This document shows positions 1 to 10,654 of a stretch of 54,319 nt of DNA, in pieces; position 1 is the stretch's first letter, and each line of letters starts with the position of its first letter. This stretch comes from DASRRB01 sp036732755 (GTDB lineage: Bacteria > Planctomycetota > B15-G4 > SIAN01), in contig DAINBU010000015.1 of the NCBI GenBank assembly GCA_036732755.1, positions 1 to 54,319 on the forward strand. Direction: 5' to 3'. Below the pieces are notes generated by a model. It saw only the letters and a program-made list of their open reading frames with translations, was not told where the DNA came from and searched no databases. A program made the translations under genes and the position numbers.

Positions 1-72
1 GTTGAGCTGGTTGAAGATGGCGATGTCGACTAGTGAGAGGATGAACCAGACGGAGAGGATCGTGGTGATCAT
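1..72 (-). CDS. N-terminal fragment of an unknown membrane protein
   Basis: The ATG lies at 72 and reading runs off the left edge of the window, giving 24 residues (begins MITTILSVWFILSLVDIAIF). The fragment is almost entirely hydrophobic, which suits an N-terminal transmembrane helix or an uncleaved signal. No good ribosome binding site is visible upstream. The gene would be divergent from the pectate lyase. With so little sequence no family can be named, and the fragment could be chance. Confidence 0.4.
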   Translation of the reverse strand, partial: MITTILSVWFILSLVDIAIFNQLN

Positions 73-558
73 GCGGCGACTTTGTACGGTGTTAGATTGT
101 CCGAAAGCCCTCGACCCGCGTCTCCCTCGAATCGCGCCCTACCTAGCGCGTCTGCCCTCGTTGACCACAAGACGAAGCGCCGCACCGCGGCTCTTCGCGA
201 TTCGGGCGCCCGCGACGGGACAGCGGCGAACGCCGGCAGAACGACGGTCGGACTCGGCTCGACCAATCGACTCCCTCCCCGCCCATAGATCTTGATCGGC
301 GGAAGCAGCGCGTTCCACAGTCCGCCACAACGAATGGAATGCCGCGCACGGGCGCGAGTGCACGGCCGGTCGCCACCTCGGCCGTGCTCCGCGCTGCCCT
401 GCGCGTCCAATTTATGTCGGAGCCCCGGGGCCTCCGCAGGCGTGGAAATCCCTGCATCGGAGAAGTCCCGAGCCGCTGGCGCCGCCTGAAAAGAATGCGC
501 GGGGAGGTTCCTGAGGTCCTGACTCCGGACCGCCAGTCTCGGTGGCGAAGAGTTGTTC
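73..558. other. Intergenic region between divergent genes, nothing recognised
   Basis: This 486-base stretch separates the leftward fragment from the pectate lyase. Short open frames exist on both strands but have arginine/serine-rich translations typical of noncoding high-GC DNA. I see no tRNA, no convincing promoter and no long repeat. It presumably holds the two divergent promoters. Confidence 0.4.
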
Positions 559-1974
559 ATGTCGAATCCCCCGGGAAACATCGTGCTGGGACGCGTCGCT
601 GCCGCGGCGGTGCTCCTCGCGCTGCCGGCCGCCTGCGACCTCGGGGGCCTCCTCGGCTCGGGGAGCGCGGAGAGCAGTTCGGCGCCCCAGTCGACCGTGC
701 ACGCCTTCCCCGAGGCCGAGGGCTTCGGCGCCGACACGGTCGGGGGCCGCGGCGGACGGGTCTTCGAGGTGACGAACCTCGACGACGGCGGCATCGGCAG
801 CCTGCGCGACGCGGTCGAGGCCTCCGGCCCGCGCATCGTCGTCTTCCGCGTCGACGGGACGATCGAACACCACATGCCGCTCAAGATCGAGCACCCCTTC
901 ATCACCATCGCCGGCCAGAGCGCGCCGGGGGGCGGCATCACGCTGAGCGGCGAGGAGGTGCGCGTCCAGACGCACGACGTGGTGATCCGCCACCTGCGCA
1001 TCCGCACCGGCGACGTCGTGACGCCGGTCGACGGCTGGGACAACCGCGACGTCATCAACTTCGGGAAGCCCGAGGACGTCGGCGGTACGTACAACGTGGT
1101 GCTCGACCACTGCTCGTTCAGCTGGTCGGTCGACGAGACGCTCACGACCTGGTACCGGACGCACGACGTCACGGTGCAGAACTGCATCCTGAGCGAGGCG
1201 CTCTTCCACAGCAAGCACCCCGAGGGTCCGCACAGCATGGGGGTGCTGATCAGCGACGACAGCGAACGGATCTCGCTCCACCACAACCTGCTCGCCCACA
1301 TCAACGGACGCAACCCGCAGATCGCGGGCGGCAGCTTCGCCGACCTGCGCAACAACGTCGTCTACAACTGGGGCGAGTACGCCGCGCTGATCAAGGAGGC
1401 GGGCAACCGCGTCAACTTCGTCGGCAACTACTACCGCCCCGGCCCCGACCAGAGCACGAGCTGGTCGCTGAACGCGGTCAAGCTCCACACCGACGTCACG
1501 GGTCTCCTGCTCTTCATCGACGACAACATCGACCCCATCTGCCCGACCGGCACCGAGGACAACTGGGACATGGTGGTCTGGACGACCGACCAGCCGGTCA
1601 CCGACCGCTCGATGCGGCTGAGCGTCGAGCTGTCGCACCCGGCCACGACCACCTGGGAGCCGGGTGATGCAGCCGCGTGGGTCCTCGAGAATGCGGGCGC
1701 CACCCAGCCCGAGCGCGACGCGATCGACGCGCGCGTCGTCGCCGAAGTGAAGGACGGCACCGGCGCGATCATCGACTCGCCCGCCGACGTCGGCGGCTGG
1801 GTCGCGATGTGGCAGGGCACGCCGCCCGCCGACGTCGACCACGACGGCATGCCCGACGCGTGGGAGACCGCGCACGACCTCGATCCGGCGAATCCCGACG
1901 ACGGCGCCCAAGATCGCAACGGCGACGGCTACACCAATGTCGAGGAGTATCTGAACGAGCGCGCGCGGTCGTAG
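559..1974 (+). CDS. Secreted pectate lyase-like protein with Ca-binding tail
   Basis: A 471-residue protein of the right-handed parallel beta-helix pectate lyase superfamily (PL1-like), predicted to cleave polygalacturonate outside the cytoplasm. The N-terminus has a hydrophobic stretch ending LLALPAAC, a plausible lipoprotein signal although Pro sits where the lipobox usually has Leu. Family signatures seen are LDHCSFSWSVDE, RHLRIRTGD and HHNLLAHINGRNPQ. The end carries DVDHDGMPDAWE and DRNGDGYTNVEEYL, calcium-binding loops common at the C-terminus of planctomycete secreted proteins. The ATG at 559 is preferred over the TTG at 553 because GAAGAG sits at proper spacing. The exact polysaccharide is unknown. 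Confidence 0.85.
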   Translation: MSNPPGNIVLGRVAAAAVLLALPAACDLGGLLGSGSAESSSAPQSTVHAFPEAEGFGADTVGGRGGRVFEVTNLDDGGIGSLRDAVEASGPRIVVFRVDGTIEHHMPLKIEHPFITIAGQSAPGGGITLSGEEVRVQTHDVVIRHLRIRTGDVVTPVDGWDNRDVINFGKPEDVGGTYNVVLDHCSFSWSVDETLTTWYRTHDVTVQNCILSEALFHSKHPEGPHSMGVLISDDSERISLHHNLLAHINGRNPQIAGGSFADLRNNVVYNWGEYAALIKEAGNRVNFVGNYYRPGPDQSTSWSLNAVKLHTDVTGLLLFIDDNIDPICPTGTEDNWDMVVWTTDQPVTDRSMRLSVELSHPATTTWEPGDAAAWVLENAGATQPERDAIDARVVAEVKDGTGAIIDSPADVGGWVAMWQGTPPADVDHDGMPDAWETAHDLDPANPDDGAQDRNGDGYTNVEEYLNERARS

Positions 1975-2081
1975 TCGCGCCCCTCGTCGGCTCCGACCGC
2001 GCCCGCGCCCCTCGGGCTATGCTGCGCCCCTTGCGTCGCCGCGCGCTCGACCCCGCGCTCCGACGCGGAGGGAAGCCCCGC

Positions 2082-3616
<1,535 letters not shown>

Positions 3617-3639
3617 GCCGCGCGCCGTCGCGGCGCGGC
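3617..3639. terminator. Possible hairpin between convergent genes
   Basis: GCCGCGC at 3617-3623 pairs with GCGCGGC at 3633-3639, directly after the cbs stop and before the stop of the convergent TPR gene. There is no T-run, so it is only a weak candidate for a bidirectional terminator. Confidence 0.3.
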
Positions 3640-3640
3640 G

Positions 3641-4483
3641 TCACGGCACCGCGATCGTGCCCTCCGGCTCGGCGCCGGCGGGGCCGCCGGTCAGGCGCTT
3701 CAGGTGCTCCTGCATCTGGTTGCGCGGATGGAGGTCGCCCTTCTGCTGCGCGATCTCGACGCCCTTGTTCCAGGTCTTGAGCGCGCGCGCGAGCTTGCCC
3801 GCCTTCTCGTACGCCTCGCCGAGCAGCACGTAGGCCGCGGTGAAGTCGGTCTTGAGGGCGAGCGTCTCCTCGAGCACGCGCGCGGCGTCGTCCGCGCGGC
3901 CCGCTTCGAGGTAGGCGCGGCCGAGCGTGAAGCGCGAGAGCGTGTCGGAGGCGCTGTGGGCGACGAGCTTCTCGAACTGCTCGATCTTCTTATGGAGCGC
4001 GGCGCGGTCGGCGGCGAGCGGCGCGGGCGCGCCCGCCTTCGGCGCTTCGCCGAGTCCGCCGATCATGCTCACGAGTTGCGGTGCCGCCTCCTGCGTGGCC
4101 GGCAGCGCCGCTTGCGAGAGCTCGTTCTCCTTCCCGCCGCCCTGCGCGAGCTCCTGCTTCCAGCCGATGAGCCGCGCCTTGCCCTGCTCCTCCTCGGCGC
4201 GCTCCTTCATCCCCTTCTTCTGGAAGAAGCGCGACAGGTTGGTGTGGGCCATCACCTCGTCGGGCCGGAGCGCGGCGAAGCGCTCGGTCGCGGCGATGGC
4301 GTCGTCGAGCCGGTTCAGCTTGTCGTAGAGGACGCCGAGCGCCTCCCAGGCGTCGACCATCTGCCCGTCGGCGGCGACGGCGCGCTCGAGCAGCGCGACC
4401 GCGCCCGCGTAGTCCTTGGCGCGATGGAGCCGGAGCCCCTGGCGGTAGAGCTCGAAGGCGTCGCTGTCGGCGGGGCGGGACAT
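3641..4483 (-). CDS. TPR-repeat protein
   Basis: A 280-residue protein with no signal peptide. TPR-type helix pairs occur near residues 10-75 (AFELYRQGLRLHRAKDYAGA, then WEALGVLYDKLNRLDDAIAA) and again near 160-250 (FTLGRAYLEAGRADDAARVL, AYVLLGEAYEKAGKLARAL). A low-complexity Ala/Pro linker separates the two sets. TPRs mediate protein contacts, so the role is probably scaffolding. The ATG is 4 bases after the stop of the DUF59 gene, so the two are almost certainly co-transcribed and perhaps act together; the partner is not evident from sequence. Confidence 0.8.
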   Translation of the reverse strand: MSRPADSDAFELYRQGLRLHRAKDYAGAVALLERAVAADGQMVDAWEALGVLYDKLNRLDDAIAATERFAALRPDEVMAHTNLSRFFQKKGMKERAEEEQGKARLIGWKQELAQGGGKENELSQAALPATQEAAPQLVSMIGGLGEAPKAGAPAPLAADRAALHKKIEQFEKLVAHSASDTLSRFTLGRAYLEAGRADDAARVLEETLALKTDFTAAYVLLGEAYEKAGKLARALKTWNKGVEIAQQKGDLHPRNQMQEHLKRLTGGPAGAEPEGTIAVP

Positions 4484-4487
4484 CGGC

Positions 4488-4862
4488 TCAGCGCTCGGGA
4501 GGATTGATATCGCCGTCGAGGCCGGCGTCGGCCCCTTGCGACGCGTCCTCCGCGCCGATGCCGAGGATCTTCTTGCCCTGCGGCGAGATGAGGTGGGGGC
4601 CCCACGGCGGGCTCCAGACGATGTGCACCAGGCACTTGCTGGCGCCGAGCGTCTTCATCACGCGCGACTCGATGCTGGCCGGGATCTCGCGCGCGGAGGG
4701 GCACGACGGCGAAGTGAGCGTCATCACGACGTTCACCTCCGCCTGGTCGACGTCGACGTCGTAGATGAGGCCGAGATCGTGGACGTTGACCGGGATCTCG
4801 GGGTCGTAGACGGTCTTCAGGACCTCGACGACCTGTTCCTTGGAGATGGTGGGGGTCGGCAC
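4488..4862 (-). CDS. DUF59 / MIP18-type iron-sulfur cluster assembly protein
   Basis: A 124-residue protein of the SufT/PaaD (DUF59) family, which helps mature iron-sulfur proteins. Diagnostic pieces are VYDPEIPVNVHDLGLIYDV near residue 18 and LTSPSCPSAREIP with the conserved Cys at residue 54. WSPPWGPHLISPQGKKILG (residues 83-101) follows. Start is GTG at 4862, chosen because AGGAG lies 7 bases upstream and no ATG is available. An acidic tail of about 20 residues ends the protein. It is followed after 4 bases by the TPR gene. Confidence 0.85.
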   Translation of the reverse strand: MPTPTISKEQVVEVLKTVYDPEIPVNVHDLGLIYDVDVDQAEVNVVMTLTSPSCPSAREIPASIESRVMKTLGASKCLVHIVWSPPWGPHLISPQGKKILGIGAEDASQGADAGLDGDINPPER

Positions 4863-4994
4863 GGACGCACTCCTGATCGCGCGGCTCGCCTCGCTCGCGC
4901 GGCCGGCGCGGGGCGACGATCTTAGCCGTGCGCCGCCGCGGAGACCCGGGCGCGCTCCCTTGACCCGCGCGGAGGGGGAGGCGACGCTCTCGGG

Positions 4995-5471
4995 ATGGCG
5001 CGGGTCCGCGTGCTCATGGTCTGCCTCGCGAACATCTGCCGCTCCCCGATGGCGGAGGCGGTGCTGCGCCATCGGGCGCAGCTCGCGGGGCTCGGCGGCG
5101 ACGTCGAGGTCGATTCCGCCGGCAACCGCCCGTTCCACCCCGGCGGTCCGGCCCATCCCGGCACGCTCGCCGAGCTCGCGCGCCGCGGCGTCGACGCCAC
5201 GGGCCTCGCCTGCCGCGGCGTCACGGCGGCCGACTTCCAGGAGTTCGACCGCATCCTCGCCGTCGACCGCCACAACCTCGCGCAGCTCGGCCGGGTCGGC
5301 ACCGGCCGGGCGCGCGTCGACCTGCTGCTCCCCTACGGGACGAGCGGCGAGCTCGACGTCCCCGACCCGTTCCTCGCCGGCGGCTTCGAGCACGTCTTCG
5401 AGCTCGTCGACGACGCGTGCCGCGGGCTGCTCGCCGACCTGCAGGCGAACGAGCTGGCGCGCCGCGGCTGA
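4995..5471 (+). CDS. Low molecular weight phosphotyrosine phosphatase
   Basis: A 158-residue cytoplasmic phosphatase of the LMW-PTP family. The P-loop CLANICRS gives nucleophile Cys10 and phosphate-binding Arg16, followed by the usual Ser-Pro. The general acid is Asp124 in VPDPF. Length matches the family (about 150-160). In bacteria such enzymes dephosphorylate tyrosine kinases of capsule/exopolysaccharide systems or free arginine-phosphate proteins; no cognate kinase is adjacent here. It is transcribed away from the DUF59 gene. Confidence 0.9.
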   Translation: MARVRVLMVCLANICRSPMAEAVLRHRAQLAGLGGDVEVDSAGNRPFHPGGPAHPGTLAELARRGVDATGLACRGVTAADFQEFDRILAVDRHNLAQLGRVGTGRARVDLLLPYGTSGELDVPDPFLAGGFEHVFELVDDACRGLLADLQANELARRG

Positions 5472-5613
5472 CGGTCGCAGATCCTGCCGGTCGCCGCCGT
5501 CGCGGACGCTGTTCGACCTCAAGGCAAGCGGAAGAGTTTGCCGACGAGGTGGACGGACGCGCCCCCGATCCGACTCTAGGGATGTCGGAGACGAGGCTCC
5601 GACGGAGACCGTC

Positions 5614-6330
5614 ATGCAGGCCCCGACCCGGATCGACGCGGTTGCACTCGCGCGCGGGCGCGCGCGCAAGTGGCTGCGCGTCTTCCTGCAGCTGGTGCGC
5701 GTCCTCGACCGCCTCGAGTCGCGACGGGACTCGCGCCTCGCGGCGTCGCTCGTCTTTTTGGTCCAGCGCGCGCTCGGCCGCCTCGACGCCCCCGAGCCGG
5801 TCGCGGCCCACGCGCCCGACGACTCGAACGAGCTGCTCGAGAACGAATCCTCCGAGTGCGGCGGCACGGCGCTCATGACCGCGATGGCGCTCGCGCGCGC
5901 GCCCAAGACGGCGCGCGGGCAGAAAGAGGATCCGGCGAACGACGAGCTCGAGGTGCTGCTGGTGCTGTCGGGCTCGCTCGCGCATGCGAAGGACGACGGC
6001 CGCTTCGACGACAAGAAGCTCACGGTCGCGCAGCTCGTGAAGGACTTCTCCGCGCTGAAGCAGGGCACGGCCGACGCGGTGCAGAAGGCCGAGCTCTTCC
6101 CGACGGAGTTCCGCCGGCGCTGGGCCGAGCTGCTCGAAGCGGCGGCGCGGCGCGGCGATCCGATGCGCCGCCTCGCCTTCGAGCTCTCGATCATGAAGTG
6201 CATCCACGCGCTCTACGCCATGGCGATCGGCTTCCGGTCGGCGTCCGACTTCGAGGAGTCGCAGACCGAGAACGACGCGTGGCTCGCCTGGTCGGTCGGC
6301 GAGTCGATGCTGAAGTCGGGCCGCCGCTGA
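5614..6330 (+). CDS. Conserved-looking hypothetical protein
   Basis: A 238-residue, probably helical, soluble protein with no family I recognise. The plus frame has the high-GC third positions of the neighbouring genes, unlike the arginine-rich antisense frame. GGAG lies 7 bases before the ATG at 5614. Features: a helical N-terminal segment (LRVFLQLVRVLDRLESRRDS), an acidic stretch near residue 65, two runs of alternating charged helices and a C-terminal segment with aromatic residues (FEESQTENDAWLAWSVGESM). It has no signal peptide or membrane helix. Confidence 0.6.
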   Translation: MQAPTRIDAVALARGRARKWLRVFLQLVRVLDRLESRRDSRLAASLVFLVQRALGRLDAPEPVAAHAPDDSNELLENESSECGGTALMTAMALARAPKTARGQKEDPANDELEVLLVLSGSLAHAKDDGRFDDKKLTVAQLVKDFSALKQGTADAVQKAELFPTEFRRRWAELLEAAARRGDPMRRLAFELSIMKCIHALYAMAIGFRSASDFEESQTENDAWLAWSVGESMLKSGRR

Positions 6331-6488
6331 CGGCGCCTCCGCGCCTCAAGGCGCGGGCATTCGTCCGGGCCGATCCGCTTCCGCTGTAAGCGCTCGCCCT
6401 TCCTTCGCAGTCCACGTCGCAGGTCGCGCCGGGGACTACCATTCCGCTCCGGCGGTCCGGGAGCGGTCGGCGTCGCGAGGTTCCCTCC

Positions 6489-8933
6489 ATGCCGGACGAA
6501 CGACGCGAGGAAGATCCGCGCGACCCCGTCGAGGCGCTGGTCGAGGAGTTCTTCGACGGCCGCCGGCGCGGCGATCGATCGGACGTCGACGAATTCGCGC
6601 GGCGCGTGCCGGGCCGCGCGGACGAATTCCGACGGCTCGTGAGCGCGCTCGACGTCCTCGAGGTCGCGGGCGCCGCGGCGACGCCGCCCGCGAAGCGCGA
6701 GCGCCTCGGCCGCTTTCGCCTGCTGCGCCTGGTCGGCCGAGGCGGCATGGGCGCCGTCTACGAGGCGGTCGACGAGGAGCTCGGCCGCCACGTCGCGCTG
6801 AAGGTCCTGCCCGGCCACGCCACGCTCGACGAGCGCGAGCTCGCCCGCTTCCAGCGCGAGGCGCAATCCGCGGCGCGCCTCAACCACCCGCACATCGTCC
6901 CGCTCTTCGGCGTCGGTGAGGACGAGGGCACGCACTGGCTCGCGATGCAGTTCATCGAGGGGGAGAGCTTCGATCGCGTGCTGCAGCGCATGGCAGGCGC
7001 GGGCGGTCCGCGTTTCGCCGCCGCCGACGTCGCGCGCCACGGCCTCGCCATCGCCGAAGCGCTCGCGTGCGCGCACGCGGAGGGCGTGCTGCATCGCGAC
7101 GTCAAGCCTTCGAACCTCCTGCTCGATCGAAGCGGCACGGTCTGGATCACGGACTTCGGGTTGGCGAAGTCGGAGGGGTCCGCGACGATCACGCGCACCG
7201 GCGAGTCGGTCGGCACGCCGCGCTACATGGCGCCCGAGGCGTTCTCGGGCTGGGCCGATCCGCGCACCGACGTCTGGGGCGTCGGCGCGACGCTCTACGA
7301 GATGCTCGCGGGACGGCCGGCATTCGACGGGCGCGGCCGCGCCGAGCTCCTGAAGCAGATCTACGAAGTCGAGCCGGTGCCGCTGCGCCGCGTCGACCCG
7401 AAGATCCCGCGCGACCTCGCGACGATCCTGCACAAGTGCCTGCAGAAGGAGCCGGCCGCGCGTTACGCGACGGCGGCCGAGCTCGCCGACGACCTGCGCC
7501 GCTTCCTCGCATCCGAGCCGATCCGCGCGCGCCCGCCATCGCTCGCCTATCGCGTCGGGCTGATCGGGCGGCGCCATCCGACGGCCACGGGGCTGCTCAT
7601 CGTCGCGTTGACGGGCGGCGTCGTCATGACGCTGCGGGAGGCGACGCGGGCGCGCGCGGCCGAGAAGCGCGCGCAGGATCGGTTCGACGACGTGCGCCGG
7701 CTCGCCGGCTCGTTCCTGTTCGAATTCCACGACGCGATCCGCAACCTGCCGGGCTCGACCGCAGCGCGGGCGCTCATCGTCCGGCGCGGGCTCGAATACG
7801 TCGACCAGCTCGCCGCCGAGAGCGCGGGCGATCCCGGCCTGCGCCGCGAGCTCGCCGCCGCCTACCAGCGGATCGGCGACGTGCAGGGCAACCCGTTCCA
7901 ACCGAACCTCGGCGACATGGCCGGCGCGCGCAAGAGCTATCAGGCCTCGATCGGCCTGCTCGAGCCCGTCGTCGTCTCGGGAACGGCGAGCGACGAGGAT
8001 CGCGCGCTCCTGGCGAACGCCTTCCTGGTCACGGGCGGCATCGAGATCGCGGCCGGAGATTCGAAGCGCGCGATCGAGATCTCGGAGCGGGGACTCGAGC
8101 TGCGCAAGGCGATCGCCGCCGGCGATCCCTCCCCGGCGCGACGCCAGGAGCTGGCGTCCGCATGGCAGTACCTCGCCTTCAGCCTCGGCTGCGCGGGCCG
8201 CGCCGACGACGCGATCCACGCCCTCGACGAGCAGGCGGCGATCCTGCGCGAGCTCCTCGCGACGACGCCGGACGATCCGGCGCTCCTGCGCGGACGCGGG
8301 CAGAATCTCTATCTGATGGGCATGCGCCGCCGGGAGCGGCAGGAACTGGCCGAGGCTCGAACCTGCTTCGACGAGGCGATCGCCGTGCAGCGACGACTCG
8401 CGGCCGCCCATCCGGGCGACACGTCGCTGCGGCGCGATCTGGTCTGGACCCTCACCGACCAGGCGATCCTGTTCGAACGGAAGTTGCAGTACGCGGAGGC
8501 GCTCGCGCGCCACCAGGAGGCGCTCGCGCTGAACGGCGCGCTCGAGGCCGCGGATCCCGAGAGCCGGGACGCGCGCGTCGCCGTCGCGATGTCCCAGAAC
8601 AACGTCGGCACGACGCTCAACACCCTGAAGCGGCCCGAGGAGGCGCTCGCCCACCTCGAGGCTGCGATCGAGCGCTGCGAGACGCTCTCCGCCGCCGATC
8701 CGTCGAACGCGTTCGTCGAGGGACTGCTCGCGGTGGCGGACCTGAATGCCGCCATCGCGAACGAGGCGTTCGGCGACCCGGCGAGTCTCGAAACGGCGTG
8801 CGACCACTACCGGAAGTCGATCGGCATCCTGGAGCGGATGGAGGCGGGGAACCGCCTCCCGCTCGACCGGAAGGGACTGCTCGCGAAGGTGCGGGCGTGT
8901 CTCGCGACGTGCGAGGCGCGGACGGGACGGTGA
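6489..8933 (+). CDS. Ser/Thr protein kinase with TM helix and TPR region
   Basis: An 814-residue PknB-type kinase. After a short N-terminal helical segment, the catalytic domain runs from about residue 75 to 345: glycine loop GRGGMG at 83-88, Lys105 in VALKVL, HRD at 202-204, DFG at 222-224 and APE at 248-250. All catalytic residues are present. A hydrophobic segment at about 363-380 likely crosses the membrane, putting the following approximately 430 residues of TPR-like helical repeats outside the cytoplasm. This architecture is abundant in planctomycetes. The gene ends 12 bases from the stop of a convergent ECF sigma factor, which suggests a functional link in signalling. Confidence 0.9.
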   Translation: MPDERREEDPRDPVEALVEEFFDGRRRGDRSDVDEFARRVPGRADEFRRLVSALDVLEVAGAAATPPAKRERLGRFRLLRLVGRGGMGAVYEAVDEELGRHVALKVLPGHATLDERELARFQREAQSAARLNHPHIVPLFGVGEDEGTHWLAMQFIEGESFDRVLQRMAGAGGPRFAAADVARHGLAIAEALACAHAEGVLHRDVKPSNLLLDRSGTVWITDFGLAKSEGSATITRTGESVGTPRYMAPEAFSGWADPRTDVWGVGATLYEMLAGRPAFDGRGRAELLKQIYEVEPVPLRRVDPKIPRDLATILHKCLQKEPAARYATAAELADDLRRFLASEPIRARPPSLAYRVGLIGRRHPTATGLLIVALTGGVVMTLREATRARAAEKRAQDRFDDVRRLAGSFLFEFHDAIRNLPGSTAARALIVRRGLEYVDQLAAESAGDPGLRRELAAAYQRIGDVQGNPFQPNLGDMAGARKSYQASIGLLEPVVVSGTASDEDRALLANAFLVTGGIEIAAGDSKRAIEISERGLELRKAIAAGDPSPARRQELASAWQYLAFSLGCAGRADDAIHALDEQAAILRELLATTPDDPALLRGRGQNLYLMGMRRRERQELAEARTCFDEAIAVQRRLAAAHPGDTSLRRDLVWTLTDQAILFERKLQYAEALARHQEALALNGALEAADPESRDARVAVAMSQNNVGTTLNTLKRPEEALAHLEAAIERCETLSAADPSNAFVEGLLAVADLNAAIANEAFGDPASLETACDHYRKSIGILERMEAGNRLPLDRKGLLAKVRACLATCEARTGR

Positions 8934-8945
8934 GGGCTGGAACGC

Positions 8946-9566
8946 TCAGGGTCGCGTTCCGCTGATCTCGTCGAGGATCGCCCGCAACCGCTCCGCGGCC
9001 CGCAGGTAGCGCAGGCTCGCGCCGCCCGAGGTGAGGCCGAGCAGGCGCGCCACGTCGCCGTTGCTCAAGTGCTCGAAGTGGCGCATCACGAGGACCTCGC
9101 GATCCTCGCGCTTCATCGACTCGAGCGCGGCGCCCAGCTTGCGAACCGTCTCGGCGTCCATCGCGATGGCGGCGGGCGACGGCGCGCCGCCGTCGGCGAT
9201 CGCGCTCGCGACGGAGACGCCGCTCGCGTCGGGTGCGCCGCCGAACAGCGGGACCTCGCGCTGCGCCGCGCGCATCTCCATGCCGAGATGGTGGCGGTGG
9301 AGCTGCAGCAGCTTCTGGCCGGTGAGGAAGCGCAGCCAGAGATGGAGCGGCATGTCGTCGCCGTCGAGCCACTCGGGCAGCCGCGCGACCGCTTCGGCGC
9401 ACGCGTCCTGCACGACGTCGGAGGCGTCGAGCCGGCCGCGCAGGCGCGGGTCGAGGCGCAGCGCGACCATGCGCCGCAGGCGGTCGCGCTCCACGGCGAC
9501 GAACTCGCCGAAACGCGCCGGCTCGGCGCGCAGTCGCTGGCGCAGCGGCTCGTCGTCGTGGTCCAT
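8946..9566 (-). CDS. ECF RNA polymerase sigma factor, planctomycete type
   Basis: A 206-residue sigma-70 family regulator. Region 2 contains DASDVVQDACAEAVARLPEW; the segment LWLRFLTGQKLLQLHRHHLG is characteristic of the planctomycete-specific ECF group (TIGR02984-like). Region 4 is a helix-turn-helix: LSNGDVARLLGLTSGGASLR. The ATG is at 9566 with GGAG about 11 bases upstream. It lies tail to tail with the Ser/Thr kinase, an arrangement seen often enough in planctomycetes to suggest that phosphorylation controls this sigma factor. No anti-sigma gene is adjacent. Confidence 0.88.
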   Translation of the reverse strand: MDHDDEPLRQRLRAEPARFGEFVAVERDRLRRMVALRLDPRLRGRLDASDVVQDACAEAVARLPEWLDGDDMPLHLWLRFLTGQKLLQLHRHHLGMEMRAAQREVPLFGGAPDASGVSVASAIADGGAPSPAAIAMDAETVRKLGAALESMKREDREVLVMRHFEHLSNGDVARLLGLTSGGASLRYLRAAERLRAILDEISGTRP

Positions 9567-9639
9567 CCTGCGAGTTCTCCGCCGCGCGATTCTAGGACGG
9601 GGAGAGCGGGCGCCGGCGGTCGGGACGTACAGTCGAGGA

Positions 9640-10599
9640 ATGGCCGGCATCGAACTCTTCCTCACGCTCGACATCGGCGGCACCAAGTGCGTCGCGGCGC
9701 GTGTCGCGGCCGACGGGACCGTCGAGGCACAGGAGCGCCGGCCGCCGGTCACCGGCCGCGGACCCGAGGCGTTCCTCGACGGTCTTTGCGAGCTGGTCGA
9801 GAAGGTGCGCGCGCCGGGCGTGCGCGCGCTCGGCGTCGCGGCGCCCGGGCCGCTCGACCTGCCGGCCGGCCGCATGCTCTCCGTCCCGAACATGCCCGGC
9901 GTCGGCGACGCGCCGGTCAAGGAGACGCTCGCGCGCCGCTTCGGGCTGCCGGTCCTGCTCGAGAACGACGCGAGCTGCGGCGCGCTGGCCGAGGGGCTCT
10001 TCGGTGCCGGCCGCGGCGTCGACGACTTCGTCTTCCTCACGCTCAGCACCGGCCTGGGCGGCGGCGCAGTCGTCGGCGGCCGGCTGCTGCGCGGCGCGTC
10101 GGGCAACGGTGCCGAGGTCGGCCACCTCGTGGTCGACCCGAACGGCCCGCGCTGCGGCTGCGGCAAGACCGGCTGCCTCGAGGCGTTCTGCGGCGGTCTC
10201 AACCTCGCGCGCCGCGTCGCCGCCGATCGCGACTTCGCCGCGAGCGCGCTGCCGAAGATCGCCGGCGCCGGGCCGTTCAGCGCGAAGCACCTCTTCGAAG
10301 GCGCACGCGCCGGTGACTCGCTCGCGCGCCGCTACCTCGCAGAGTGGGTCGAGATGCTCGCGCGCGGCATCGCCGATCTCGTCTTCGCCTTCGACCCGCG
10401 CCGCGTGCTCCTCGGCACTATGGCGGTCCAGTCGGGCGACCTCTTCCTCGCCGACCTGCGCCGCCGGGTGCTCGAGTCCGTCTGGCCGGTGCACCGCCGC
10501 CACCTCGAAATCGTCCCCGCGGAATGTGGTGAACGGATCGCGGTGTTGGCGCCGTTGGCTTTGGCGCTGACGGGAGGGGAGCTGCAACGAAGGGAGTGA
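9640..10599 (+). CDS. ROK family sugar kinase (glucokinase-like)
   Basis: A 319-residue cytoplasmic kinase expected to phosphorylate glucose or a related hexose. The ATP phosphate loop is DIGGTK at residues 11-16. END with catalytic Asp110 is followed by the second glycine-rich loop STGLGGGAVVGG. The ROK zinc-binding signature CGCGKTGCLEAFCGG starts near residue 171. A ROK regulator would have an N-terminal helix-turn-helix; none is present, so this is an enzyme. It is transcribed divergently from the ECF gene. Sugar specificity cannot be told from the sequence. Confidence 0.88.
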   Translation: MAGIELFLTLDIGGTKCVAARVAADGTVEAQERRPPVTGRGPEAFLDGLCELVEKVRAPGVRALGVAAPGPLDLPAGRMLSVPNMPGVGDAPVKETLARRFGLPVLLENDASCGALAEGLFGAGRGVDDFVFLTLSTGLGGGAVVGGRLLRGASGNGAEVGHLVVDPNGPRCGCGKTGCLEAFCGGLNLARRVAADRDFAASALPKIAGAGPFSAKHLFEGARAGDSLARRYLAEWVEMLARGIADLVFAFDPRRVLLGTMAVQSGDLFLADLRRRVLESVWPVHRRHLEIVPAECGERIAVLAPLALALTGGELQRRE

Positions 10600-10654
10600 C
10601 GGTGCGAGGCGCCCCGCGCTCGTGCCGCCCGGCGGTAGGATCGGGGAGTCGCCC

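Noticed and set aside
6213..8807. 864-residue open frame on the minus strand
   Set aside because: It lies opposite the Ser/Thr kinase with intact catalytic motifs and has no domain of its own.
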